44,314 bases of DNA from Halomonas sp. A11-A (lineage in GTDB: Bacteria > Pseudomonadota > Gammaproteobacteria > Pseudomonadales > Halomonadaceae). Within the stretch, counting starts at the first letter, position 1. Every line of letters starts with the position of its first letter. Shown piece by piece: positions 10,704 through 18,331 of this stretch. The position numbers were made by a program, and so were the translations under genes. The notes beneath the pieces were generated by a model. It did not search any database, had not been told where the DNA came from, and saw only the letters and a program-made list of their open reading frames with translations. The stretch covers positions 1 through 44,314 of the forward strand of contig NZ_QGTM01000023.1 of assembly GCF_003182195.1 (NCBI RefSeq), read 5' to 3'.

Positions 10704-11404
10704 CCCAGCCGCCTCCGCGCCGTCTCGCCGACCAGGTAGGCGGCGCCGTTGATCAGGGTCACCAGCACCAGCAGCACCAGGCCGAGCCCCAGGGCCAGGG
10801 CCAGGTTGCCCTTGCTGGTCTCCAGCACGATGGCGGTGGTCATCACCCGGGTCACGCCATCGATATTGCCGCCGACGATCATCACCGCCCCCACCTCGGC
10901 GCTGGCGCGGCCGAAGCCGGCCAGTACCACGGTGATCAGCCCCAGGCGGGCGTCCCATAGCAGGGTGGGAATGCGCCGCAGCCGCGTCAGCCCCAGGGAG
11001 GTCAACTGCTCGGCATACTCGCCGTGGAGCTCCTCGATCTGCTGTCGGGTCAGGGCGGCGATGATCGGCAGGATCAGGATCACCTGGGCGATGACCATGG
11101 CGGTGGGGGTGAAGAGCAGGCCGAACTGGCCCAGGGGGCCCGCTCGGGAGAGCAGCAGGTAGACGGTGAGCCCGGCCACCACCGGTGGCAGGCCCATCAG
11201 CGCATTCAGCGCCACGATCACGGCGCTGCGTCCGGGAAAGCGCCACAGCGCCAGGGCCGCGCCCAGGGGCAGGGCGAGCAGGGCGGCGATCAGCACCGCG
11301 CTGATCGAGACCTGCAGCGAGAGCGCGACGATGCCGAGTAGCACCGGGTCCATGCCCAGGATCAGGGCGAGGGCGGTCTGGAAGGCGTTGGCGTCGGTAG
11401 GCAT
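10700..11404 (-). CDS. tupB: Tungstate ABC transporter, permease
   Basis: Inner-membrane channel subunit of the tungstate importer. The 234-residue protein is hydrophobic with about five to six membrane segments. The BPD-type cytoplasmic loop EQLTSLGLTRLRRIPTLLWDARLGLITVVLAGFGRASAEVG is the site that docks on TupC. Start 11404 (MPTDANAF) has AGGAG exactly 6 bases upstream. An earlier ATG at 11434 lacks a ribosome site. It is the first gene of the operon, with no gene immediately upstream. Confidence 0.93.
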   Translation of the reverse strand: MPTDANAFQTALALILGMDPVLLGIVALSLQVSISAVLIAALLALPLGAALALWRFPGRSAVIVALNALMGLPPVVAGLTVYLLLSRAGPLGQFGLLFTPTAMVIAQVILILPIIAALTRQQIEELHGEYAEQLTSLGLTRLRRIPTLLWDARLGLITVVLAGFGRASAEVGAVMIVGGNIDGVTRVMTTAIVLETSKGNLALALGLGLVLLVLVTLINGAAYLVGETARRRLG

Positions 11405-11672
11405 CGCGTTCTCCTGTTGCGTCGCCTGCATCATAGCAGCGCCTTCGCCGCCGCGAACGTTGATCCACGATAGGGGGTCGGCCGACCCCGCCCCGCCAGC
11501 CAGTCGACGAGATGGGCGCTGAGCTCGCAGGCGTCGTCATCGGCGCCGTGGATGGCCCCCGACTTGCGCCGACGCATGCGCGTGGCCAGGCCGGAGGATG
11601 TGGAGGATGTCGAGACGCTGTTCGCGATCCGCTGCTCGGTCGTAGAGAACCACCCGTAGGATCGGGTCCCGA
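11405..11672. other. Gap without a convincing gene; possible decayed ORFs
   Basis: No intact gene is supported here. On the minus strand one frame reads PILRVVLYDRAADREQRLDI and stops early, loosely like the C-terminal strand of RelE/ParE toxins. A second frame (ending HLVDWLAGRGR and so on) runs into tupB. Neither has a start with a ribosome site. The stretch may be a degraded gene plus the tupB promoter. Confidence 0.3.
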
Positions 11673-11798
11673 TCAGCAGAGCCGGCTGCCCAGCAGCAGC
11701 TGGGCGGCGTCGAGGTGGTGCCAGCCCCACCACACCAGGGCGAGGGCCATGGCGGTCAGCAGGGCGGCGGCGATCGGCAGCAGGAGCGAGCGGCTCAT
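11673..11798 (-). CDS. Small single-span membrane protein (41 residues), coupled to the MFS gene
   Basis: Not a recognised family. It begins MSRSLLLPIAAALLTAMA and continues with a hydrophobic stretch ending VWWGWHH, so one membrane helix spans about residues 4-26. A short amphipathic tail follows, ending in Cys. Its ATG overlaps the TGA of the MFS gene by 4 bases (ATGA), the arrangement expected for translational coupling. A role as accessory or stabilising peptide for the transporter is inference from position only. It could also be a chance ORF in GC-rich DNA. Confidence 0.45.
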   Translation of the reverse strand: MSRSLLLPIAAALLTAMALALVWWGWHHLDAAQLLLGSRLC

Positions 11799-13003
11799 GC
11801 CTCGGCCTCCGTGGGAGTGGGGCGGCTGACCGGCCGCTCGCTGATGAACCAGTGCAGGGCGGCGGCCACCACCGAGAGCAGGATGGCGATGTTCCACACC
11901 ACAGCGTAGTCGCCCTGCAGGTCGTAGAAGAAGCCCCCCAGCCAGACGCCCATGAAGGAGCCGAGCTGGTGGAAGAGGAAGACGATGCCGCCCAGCATGG
12001 AGAGGTGCTGGACGCCGAACACCGAGGCGACGATGCCGTTGGTCAGCGGCACGGTGGAGAGCCACAGCAGGCCCATGGCGATGCCGAAGAGGTAGGCACT
12101 GCCGGGGCTGAGCGGCGCGACCAGGAAGAGGGTGATGACCACGCCGCGGATCAGGTAGAGCCAGGTGAGCAGGCGCGGCTTGGAGTAGTGTCCCCCGAGC
12201 CAGCCGGCGGCGTAGGTGCCGAAGATATTGAACAGGCCGACCAGGGCCAGCACGGTGCTGCCCACCTGCACGGCGATGCCGCTGTCGAACAGGTAGCCGG
12301 GCAGGTGCACGCCGATGAACACCACCTGGAAGCCGCACACGAAGAAGCCGAGGCAGAGCAGCCAGAAGCCGCGATGGTTGGCGGCCTCGTTGAGCGCCGC
12401 GCCCAGGCTGATGTCGCTGGCGGCCTTGGCCGAGGGGCGGTCACGCAACATGGCACCCAGCGGCAGCATCAGCGCGGCGATGGCACCCATTGCCAGCAGC
12501 GCCGCCGACCAGCCGAGCCACCCAATCAGGCCCAGGGTGCCGGGCAGCATGGCGAACTGGCCGAAGGAGCCGGCGGCGCTGACGATGCCCATGGCCATGC
12601 TGCGCTTCTCCGGGGCCACCGCTCGGCCCACGGCGCCGAGGATCACCGTGAAGGTGGTGCCTGAGAGTCCCAGGCCGATCAGGAGGCCGGCGGAGAGGGT
12701 CATGCCCAACGCCGATTCCGAGAGGCCCATGAACAGCAGGCCCAGGGCATAGAGGGCGCCGCCGACGACCACCACGCGGGCCGCGCCGAAGCGGTCGGCC
12801 AGGGCCCCGGCGAAGGGCTGGGAGAGCCCCCACAGCAGGTTCTGCAGGGCGAGGGCGAAGGCGAAGACGCCGCGGCCCCAGCCCAACTCGGTGCTCATGG
12901 GCTCGAGGAACAGGCCGAAACCATGACGCAGGCCCATGGCCAGGGTGACGACCAGGCTGCCCAGCACGATAAGCAGCAGGGAATGACGGCGCACGCTCTC
13001 CAT
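11795..13003 (-). CDS. MFS transporter, oxalate/formate-antiporter-like or YbfB-like
   Basis: Major facilitator with 402 residues and twelve predicted helices. The loop 2-3 motif A appears as GALADRFGAARVV (about residues 61-73), and the halves are joined by a cytoplasmic linker with RDRPSAKAASD. Substrate unknown; the N-terminal LGSLVVTLAMGLRHGFGLFL resembles monocarboxylate/OFA-type members. I used ATG 13003 (MESVRRHSLLLI). The frame stays open upstream to 13192, but that part is Arg/Ser-rich and not membrane-like. The ribosome site is weak. A coupled 41-residue ORF follows. It is divergent from the small lipoprotein gene at 13186. Confidence 0.85.
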   Translation of the reverse strand: MESVRRHSLLLIVLGSLVVTLAMGLRHGFGLFLEPMSTELGWGRGVFAFALALQNLLWGLSQPFAGALADRFGAARVVVVGGALYALGLLFMGLSESALGMTLSAGLLIGLGLSGTTFTVILGAVGRAVAPEKRSMAMGIVSAAGSFGQFAMLPGTLGLIGWLGWSAALLAMGAIAALMLPLGAMLRDRPSAKAASDISLGAALNEAANHRGFWLLCLGFFVCGFQVVFIGVHLPGYLFDSGIAVQVGSTVLALVGLFNIFGTYAAGWLGGHYSKPRLLTWLYLIRGVVITLFLVAPLSPGSAYLFGIAMGLLWLSTVPLTNGIVASVFGVQHLSMLGGIVFLFHQLGSFMGVWLGGFFYDLQGDYAVVWNIAILLSVVAAALHWFISERPVSRPTPTEAEA

Positions 13004-13185
13004 GGGAGGTCCCGTTCGCAGACTAATGATAGGCCTACTATGCGACGAGCGTCGCCGCTTGACCACTGTCTCCGTCTGGCGACGCGCATGTCGCCGATGC
13101 GCCACATGGGTGTTTGCCGCGGGTTTGGATAGAATGAGCGCCGATGAAGCTCCCCTGATCCCCTGATAGAGAACAAGGAGGGCGT

Positions 13186-13368
13186 ATGTCACGGCGCCTG
13201 TATTTGCCCCTCATGCTGGTGGCGGCCAGCCTGGTCATGGCCGGCTGCAGCTATACCCCTGCTCGCATCAAGTCCGAACCGCTGATCGTCATCGATGACG
13301 ACCGGGGCGGCCACTCGCGCGGCGGCAGTTTCTGCCCGCCGGGCCAGGCCAAGAAGGGGCGCTGCTGA
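13186..13368 (+). CDS. Small lipoprotein, paralogue A (60 residues)
   Basis: Signal peptide ending in the lipobox LVMAGC, so lipidation is expected on Cys20 and outer-membrane or periplasmic location is likely. The mature part is only 41 residues: SYTPARIKSEPLIVIDDD, a Gly/Ser linker, then FCPPGQAKKGRC. AAGGAGG lies 5 bases before the ATG. The gene at 13562 repeats the same framework (AGCSYTPAR, RPLI/EPLI, FCPPG-x4-GRC), so the two are tandem paralogues. The two C-terminal cysteines may form a disulfide. Function unknown. An intrinsic terminator follows, so it is probably monocistronic. Confidence 0.75.
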   Translation: MSRRLYLPLMLVAASLVMAGCSYTPARIKSEPLIVIDDDRGGHSRGGSFCPPGQAKKGRC

Positions 13369-13375
13369 AGACGCC

Positions 13376-13397
13376 GCAACCAGGTTGCACGTTTTTT
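13376..13397 (+). terminator. Intrinsic terminator after lipoprotein A
   Basis: GCAAC / GTTGC arms around a CAG loop, followed by a run of six T. The stem is short but the T-run is clear. Confidence 0.6.
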
Positions 13398-13561
13398 CCC
13401 CGCTCCGGCCTGGCGATTGGGCGGCGGTTGGTACAAGGTTATAGAACACTGTTTGCGTATCGCCGGCCCCTAGAGGCCACCGTCATCCGCGATGATGGGT
13501 AGCGACACCGAACCGGGAACGAAGGGAGCCCCTTTTCTCGACTGCCTTGCGAGGTAACCCC

Positions 13562-13834
13562 ATGAGGACTCCCGTGCGCTTGCTGATGCTGGCCATGGTG
13601 GCATCTACCCTGACCCTGGCGGGCTGCAGCTATACCCCTGCCCGAGTCGAGACGCGTCCGCTGATCGAGGTGGACGGCTACAGCGGCCATCGCCATTACC
13701 GCGGGGATGATCGTCGCTACTATCGCGATCGCCACCGGCGGGTGGAGCGGCACTACTACTATGACGACCGTCGCCACGACCGCCGCGGCAGGGGCTTCTG
13801 TCCGCCCGGGCTGAGGATGCAGGGGCGCTGCTGA
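13562..13834 (+). CDS. Small lipoprotein, paralogue B, with His/Arg/Tyr-rich insert (90 residues)
   Basis: The lipobox LTLAGC gives a lipidated Cys near residue 21. SYTPARVETRPLIEVDGY follows, then a strongly basic and aromatic insert rich in His, Arg, Asp and Tyr (about residues 40-76), and the conserved tail FCPPGLRMQGRC. Relative to paralogue A the insert is the main difference. GAGG sits 7 bases before the ATG at 13562; an upstream TTG at 13547 is less likely. The His/Asp-rich segment could bind metal or polyanions, but no function is known. It lies next to convergent acoR. Confidence 0.72.
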   Translation: MRTPVRLLMLAMVASTLTLAGCSYTPARVETRPLIEVDGYSGHRHYRGDDRRYYRDRHRRVERHYYYDDRRHDRRGRGFCPPGLRMQGRC

Positions 13835-13856
13835 GTGCCCCGGCGTTCTGGCACCG

Positions 13857-15842
13857 TCAAGCCGTGGTGCTGAGGTGGGGAGGCACAATGCCCAGTCGTT
13901 TCATGCGGCGATAGATAGTGGGGCGCGACAGGCCGAGTTCCCGTGCCACGGCGCTGATGTTCCACTGATGGCGGCACAGTGCCCGATAGAGCAGGTCCTG
14001 CTCTAGCGGACGCGGTGCTGGTGCGTTGGTGCCATCCGTGACGGCTGCTGTCGGGCGCCTGGCACCGGGGTGGGCGAGCTGTCCGTGGAGGCACTCTTCC
14101 GGCAGGTCGCTCACGACAATTTCTTCACCAGTGCAGGTGGCCAGGGCATAGCGCAGGGCGTTGTGCAGCTCACGGATATTGCCGGGCCATGCGTAGGCGA
14201 GCAGGGCGCTCATGGCATCGCCGCGCAGCCTGGCCCGACCGTCGCGTTCGCGATTGAGATCGCTGAAAATCCTGCGAATCAAGTAGCCCTTGTCGGTACG
14301 CTCGCGCAGCGGAGGCAGGCGTAGGCTTGCGCCGTTGAGGCGGTAAAAGAGGTCTTCGCGGAAGCGCCCTGCGGCGATCAGCTCGCGCAGGTCGCGGTGG
14401 GTAGCGGCGACGACCCGCAGGTCGACCTTGATGGGGCGGTTGGCGCCGATGGGCAGCACCTCCTGCTCGGCCAGCACCCGCAGCAGGCGAGTCTGAAGCT
14501 GCAGCGGCATGTCGCCGATCTCATCGAGGAAAAGGGTGCCGCCATCGGCTTGGGCGATCAGTCCCTTCATGCCCTGGCTGCGCGCACCGGTAAAGCTGCC
14601 GGCCTCGTGGCCGAAGAGTTCGCTCTCGATCAGCGATTCCGGTACCGCGGCGCAGTTGATGGCCACGAAGGGCCTGTCGTGACGTCGGCTCGACTCATGC
14701 AGGGCCCGAGCCATGCGCTCCTTCCCGGTGCCCGTCTCTCCTATCACCAGGATATTGATCGGCTCGTTGCGCAGCCTGACGGCTCGGGTCAGGGTGTCGC
14801 GCATGCTGGGGTCATCGTCGGCCAGGGCTTCCAGAGGTGCCAGGCTGTTGTCCCGGGTTGCAGCCTGGGCCTCAGGGGTGCGGCGTGGCGGCTCGATCAG
14901 AGTGGCGAAGTGGATCTCCCGGTGGCGGCGTGTATGGAAGGCCTGGACCCGGTCGTCGCTATGGCGGGGGATCGCCAGCACCTCGTCCACCTGGGCATCG
15001 AGCAGGTCCTGAATATTCCAGGCCTTGAAGGGACGGGCCTCGCCTCCCTCGGGCAGCGGCAGCTCGTGATGGCGCAGCAGCTTGCGCCCGGCGGTGTTGG
15101 CCGCCACCAGGCTGCCGTCTTCCTCGATGGCCAGCAGGTAGCGGCGATTGATCTGCACGAATTCCCGGGAGCGGTCCAGGCAGACGATAGGGTGGTCGCC
15201 GTAGCGCTGAAGGAAGTAGGCATCCTCGATCATCTTGGCGGTGTATTTCACCAGCTGCAGGGCGAAGGTCTGGGAGTCCTTGGTGGCCGGTGACTGATAG
15301 GCGGAGATATCGAGTACCGCCAGCAGTCGACCATGGGGGTCGAAGATCGGCGCCGCCGTGCAGGTCAGGCGGATATGGTGGGCGCTGAAATGATCGCTGT
15401 GGTGGCAGGTCAGCGCCGTGCGCTCGTGGATGCAGGTGCCCACCGCGCAGGTGCCGGCATGGGACTCGCTCCAGTCGGCCCCCAGGTAGAGGCCGGTGCG
15501 CTGGTGTTCGCGCTGGTCGGCCTTGGCGCCGAGAAATTGCACGGCTATACCACGGGCATCGGTAAGCAGTACCACGTAGCGCAGTGGTGCCACCTGGCGG
15601 TATAGCTGTTCGACCCCGGCGCGGGCCACCTGGAGCAGGTCGTCGGCCTGGCCCTGATGCTCGCGCAGGGTGGCGCCGGGCACGTAACGGGCCGGAGTGG
15701 GGCGGGCCGGGTCCAGGCCGTAGCGGTCGATGCAGCGTCGCCAGGAGCGCTCGATGATGGCGTCCTCCCCCTGGGCCCCGGGACGATTCAGGGAGTCGAG
15801 GATGGTCTCGACATGCTGGCGTTGGCTCGGGCTGGCGTTCAT
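13857..15842 (-). CDS. acoR: Sigma-54-dependent acetoin catabolism regulator (AcoR family)
   Basis: Enhancer-binding activator for the acetoin genes. With start 15842 ([17 protein letters not shown] upstream) it has 661 residues, normal for AcoR. The N-terminal sensory part is GAF-type and carries the cysteine-rich [20 protein letters not shown] and the [18 protein letters not shown] stretch. The AAA+ domain has Walker A GETGTGKE (about 365-372), the sigma-54 contact loop as GSFTGA (about 413-418, usual consensus GAFTGA) and Walker [13 protein letters not shown] Fis-type helix-turn-helix ends the protein ([21 protein letters not shown]). It is divergent from the aco operon with a shared 300-bp control region. 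Autoregulation is possible because the upstream sites lie 84 bases from its start. Confidence 0.93.
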   Translation of the reverse strand: MNASPSQRQHVETILDSLNRPGAQGEDAIIERSWRRCIDRYGLDPARPTPARYVPGATLREHQGQADDLLQVARAGVEQLYRQVAPLRYVVLLTDARGIAVQFLGAKADQREHQRTGLYLGADWSESHAGTCAVGTCIHERTALTCHHSDHFSAHHIRLTCTAAPIFDPHGRLLAVLDISAYQSPATKDSQTFALQLVKYTAKMIEDAYFLQRYGDHPIVCLDRSREFVQINRRYLLAIEEDGSLVAANTAGRKLLRHHELPLPEGGEARPFKAWNIQDLLDAQVDEVLAIPRHSDDRVQAFHTRRHREIHFATLIEPPRRTPEAQAATRDNSLAPLEALADDDPSMRDTLTRAVRLRNEPINILVIGETGTGKERMARALHESSRRHDRPFVAINCAAVPESLIESELFGHEAGSFTGARSQGMKGLIAQADGGTLFLDEIGDMPLQLQTRLLRVLAEQEVLPIGANRPIKVDLRVVAATHRDLRELIAAGRFREDLFYRLNGASLRLPPLRERTDKGYLIRRIFSDLNRERDGRARLRGDAMSALLAYAWPGNIRELHNALRYALATCTGEEIVVSDLPEECLHGQLAHPGARRPTAAVTDGTNAPAPRPLEQDLLYRALCRHQWNISAVARELGLSRPTIYRRMKRLGIVPPHLSTTA

Positions 15843-15925
15843 GACGTGCCTCTGGGGTGCCGTTGTTATCTCTTCAAGGTAAAAGGCGGTCACTCTGGTC
15901 GAGATACGACCTTGGTCGATGGTCG

Positions 15926-15963
15926 TTACACCTGTAATGGGCGGCACCGGGACAGTTGTCACG
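15926..15963 (+). promoter_or_regulatory. Candidate AcoR enhancer sites of the aco operon
   Basis: TTACACCTGTAA (15926-15937) is an inverted repeat with 5-base arms. GACAGTTGTC and the overlapping GTTGTCACG (15955-15963) follow. The core TACACCTGT lies 131 bases upstream of the -24 element, a normal enhancer distance. The same 9-mer, in the same orientation relative to transcription, occurs upstream of the VOC-bdhA promoter. AcoR binding is inferred. Confidence 0.5.
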
Positions 15964-16063
15964 CCCGTTCGCCCTGGCGTTACGCTTTGAACACCCCTTG
16001 AAATTGCTGCTCTTCTTATATTTCTGATTATCTATCAGATGGTTACTTCTCGTCTTGGCCGGG

Positions 16064-16080
16064 TTGGCACGAAAGCTGCG
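16064..16080 (+). promoter_or_regulatory. Sigma-54 promoter of the aco operon
   Basis: TTGGCACGAAAGCTGCG fits the -24/-12 consensus. GG (16066-16067) and GC (16078-16079) are exactly 10 bases apart, and TGGCACG is perfect. A TCTGAT/ATCAGA inverted repeat lies just upstream (16023-16039). The divergent gene encodes a sigma-54 activator. The leader to the first ATG is about 50 bases. Confidence 0.85.
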
Positions 16081-16141
16081 ATGGCATGGGCGTGGTCGCC
16101 GATGCGGTGGACCTGCCAATAACAAGATGAGGAGTCACGCC

Positions 16142-16645
16142 ATGACCGCTTCTCCCCGGGCGACGCTCAGCCGTCGCCGTTTCCTCTCCCTGACCGGGGC
16201 CATGGCCGCTGGCGGCCTGGCGCTGAGTGCCACCGGGCTGTGGCCGCGCTGGGCCCTGGCCGAGCCCGACCTGGCGGGGCGCCTGCTGCGCCTGGGTCGG
16301 GATATCTATCCCCATGAGGCGATCGAGGATCGCTACTACCTGGCATCACTGACGCCGCTCCTCGAGAAGCAGCGCGATGAGGTTGCCGCCGGCCTCGATG
16401 ACCTGGATCGCCGCGCCCGGGCAGCCCATGGCAGCGATTATGCCGGGATCGAGGATGACGCCGAACGTGAAACCTTGTTGCAGGAGATTCAGCACACGCC
16501 GTTCTTCGCGCAGGTCAAGGGCAACCTCTTGATGGGGATCTACAACAACCCGGACCTGTGGCCCCTGTTCGGTTATGGAGGCTCCTCCTGGGAACAGGGG
16601 GGTTACCGCCATCGCGGCTTTGATACCACGCCGGATTGGCTCTGA
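16142..16645 (+). CDS. Tat-exported small subunit of a GMC-type dehydrogenase (gluconate 2-dehydrogenase subunit 3-like)
   Basis: 167 residues starting with a twin-arginine signal (SRRRFLSLTGAMAAGG, residues about 10-25, cleavage near ALA at 39-41), so it is exported folded. The mature part is helical, containing LGRDIYPHEAIEDRYYLASL and GNLLMGIYNNPDLWPLFGYGG, like the gamma subunit of membrane-bound gluconate/sorbitol dehydrogenases. GAGGAG lies 8 bases before the ATG. It is the first gene after the sigma-54 promoter, followed by the GMC flavoprotein. By analogy it escorts the signal-less flavoprotein through Tat. The family call is moderate. Confidence 0.7.
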   Translation: MTASPRATLSRRRFLSLTGAMAAGGLALSATGLWPRWALAEPDLAGRLLRLGRDIYPHEAIEDRYYLASLTPLLEKQRDEVAAGLDDLDRRARAAHGSDYAGIEDDAERETLLQEIQHTPFFAQVKGNLLMGIYNNPDLWPLFGYGGSSWEQGGYRHRGFDTTPDWL

Positions 16646-16733
16646 GTGGGCGCGGATAACGATGAGTCGCCGTCCATGACTCGATAACGACGCGACGATA
16701 GAACGTCGCGATAACAACAGAGGGCACAAGCGT

Positions 16734-18317
16734 ATGAGCAGGCAATTCGATCTGAATGATGACGGCCTCGTGGTGATCATCGGTTCCGGTGCCGGGGGGG
16801 GTACCCTCGCCAATGAGCTGGCACAAAAGGGTATTCGCTCGGTGGTTCTGGAAGCTGGCAAGCGCTTCACCATGGAGGATATCGAGAATGACGAGTGGGG
16901 GATGTTTAACAAGATCAGCTGGCTAGACCAACGTAATCTAGTGGGGCCTTCTCGTCTGGCCGAGGACTTTCCCAATCTGCCCGCCTGGATCGTCAAGGGC
17001 GTCGGTGGTTCCACCATCCACTGGGCTGGAGTCGCCATGCGTTTTCAGGAACACGAATTCAAGATGAAAACGCTCAACGGCGCCATTCCCGGAGCAAATG
17101 TGGAGGATTGGCCGCTATCGCTGCAGGATCTCGAGCCCTATTACGCCCTGGCGGAGAAAAAAATGGGCGTGTGTGGTACCGAGGCGACCGGCATGCCTTT
17201 TCACGGCAAGAGCACCCACTATCAAGTCATCGAAGCCGGTGCCAACAAAATCGGTGCCCGCTGCGAGCAGGCACACCTGGCCATCAATACCGTGCCATTC
17301 GACGGGCGGGCGCCCTGTCAGGTCACCGGCTTTTGCATGCAGGGCTGCCGCTTCGGCGCAAAGTGGTCGACTATGTATACGGAGATTCCCAAGGCCGAAG
17401 CCACCGGTAATGTGGAAGTCAGACCCAACTGCATGGCCCTGAGAATCGAGCATGACCGTAACGGGAAGGCGACCGGTGTGCTCTATGTCGATGCCGATGG
17501 GGTGGAGCAGTTTCAGAAGGCGCGCATCGTCGCCGTGGCGGCCAATTCCATCGAGTCGCCGCGTCTCCTGCTCAACTCCGCCTCCAGTCTGTTCCCCGAT
17601 GGGCTGGCCAATTCCTCGGGCCAGGTAGGCAAGAACTACATGACCCATGTCACCGGAGGCTCCTATGCGGAGTTCGATCATCCGGTGCATATGGAGCGCA
17701 GCACCGTGGTGCCCGGCATCGTCAAGGAGTGGGAAGACAACGACCCCTCCCGCGGTCATGTTGGTGGCTACGAGCTGGAGGCCCTGCATCTGGGGCTGCC
17801 CTTCATGGCGGCGTTCCTGGACCCGGGGGCAGCCAATGGATGGGGGCGGCAGTTTGCCCAGTCCATGGAGAATTACAGCCGGATGGCGGGGTTCTGGATC
17901 TGCGGGGAAGACCTCGCCCTGGAGTCCAATCGCATCACTCTGCATCCCACCGAGAAGGACCCGTACGGCTTGCCGGTGCCGGTGGTGCACAAGGCGGATC
18001 ACGACAATGATACGCGCATGCGCAACCACGCCTACCGGATGTCCAAGGAGCTGTTTACGGCCATCGGTGCGTACCATGTGAATGACCTGCCGCCCTATCC
18101 GGCCAGCCACAACATGGGCACCAATCGCATGCATGCCAATGCCCGCGATGGTGTCGTCAATCAGTGGGGCCAGTCCCACGATATCGATAACTTGTTCATT
18201 TCCGACGGCAGCCAATTCACCAGCAGTGCCACGGAAAACCCCACCCTGACCATTGTTGCCTTGACGATTCGTCAAGCCGAATACATCGCCGAGCGCATGA
18301 CGCGCGGCGAGCTCTAA
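16734..18317 (+). CDS. GMC-family FAD-dependent alcohol dehydrogenase, large subunit
   Basis: A 527-residue GMC oxidoreductase. The FAD-binding Rossmann motif is IIGSGAGGGTLANEL (GxGxGG at 17-22), followed by the acidic ribose-binding LEAGKRF. GVGGSTIHWAG matches the GMC signature. The catalytic pair is His459 in SHNMGTNRM and Asn502 in TENPTLTI. It has no signal peptide, so periplasmic location depends on hitchhiking with the Tat small subunit encoded just upstream. Homologues oxidise gluconate, sorbitol, glucose or other alcohols. The substrate here is unknown; the acetoin context suggests a diol or hydroxyketone. No cytochrome c subunit is encoded nearby. Confidence 0.85.
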   Translation: MSRQFDLNDDGLVVIIGSGAGGGTLANELAQKGIRSVVLEAGKRFTMEDIENDEWGMFNKISWLDQRNLVGPSRLAEDFPNLPAWIVKGVGGSTIHWAGVAMRFQEHEFKMKTLNGAIPGANVEDWPLSLQDLEPYYALAEKKMGVCGTEATGMPFHGKSTHYQVIEAGANKIGARCEQAHLAINTVPFDGRAPCQVTGFCMQGCRFGAKWSTMYTEIPKAEATGNVEVRPNCMALRIEHDRNGKATGVLYVDADGVEQFQKARIVAVAANSIESPRLLLNSASSLFPDGLANSSGQVGKNYMTHVTGGSYAEFDHPVHMERSTVVPGIVKEWEDNDPSRGHVGGYELEALHLGLPFMAAFLDPGAANGWGRQFAQSMENYSRMAGFWICGEDLALESNRITLHPTEKDPYGLPVPVVHKADHDNDTRMRNHAYRMSKELFTAIGAYHVNDLPPYPASHNMGTNRMHANARDGVVNQWGQSHDIDNLFISDGSQFTSSATENPTLTIVALTIRQAEYIAERMTRGEL

Positions 18318-18331
18318 GAGGAGTGATATCC

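Noticed and set aside
10704..11540. N-terminal extension of the tupC frame to 531 codons
   Set aside because: The extra part is Arg/Pro/Gly-rich shadow of tupB. The ABC ATPase domain begins just after Met at 10703, which overlaps the tupB stop by 4 bases.
11500..11700. Possible RelE/ParE-like toxin remnant
   Set aside because: Only a short stretch in one minus-strand frame looks similar, there is no start, no antitoxin and no complete domain. Reported only as an uncertain gap.
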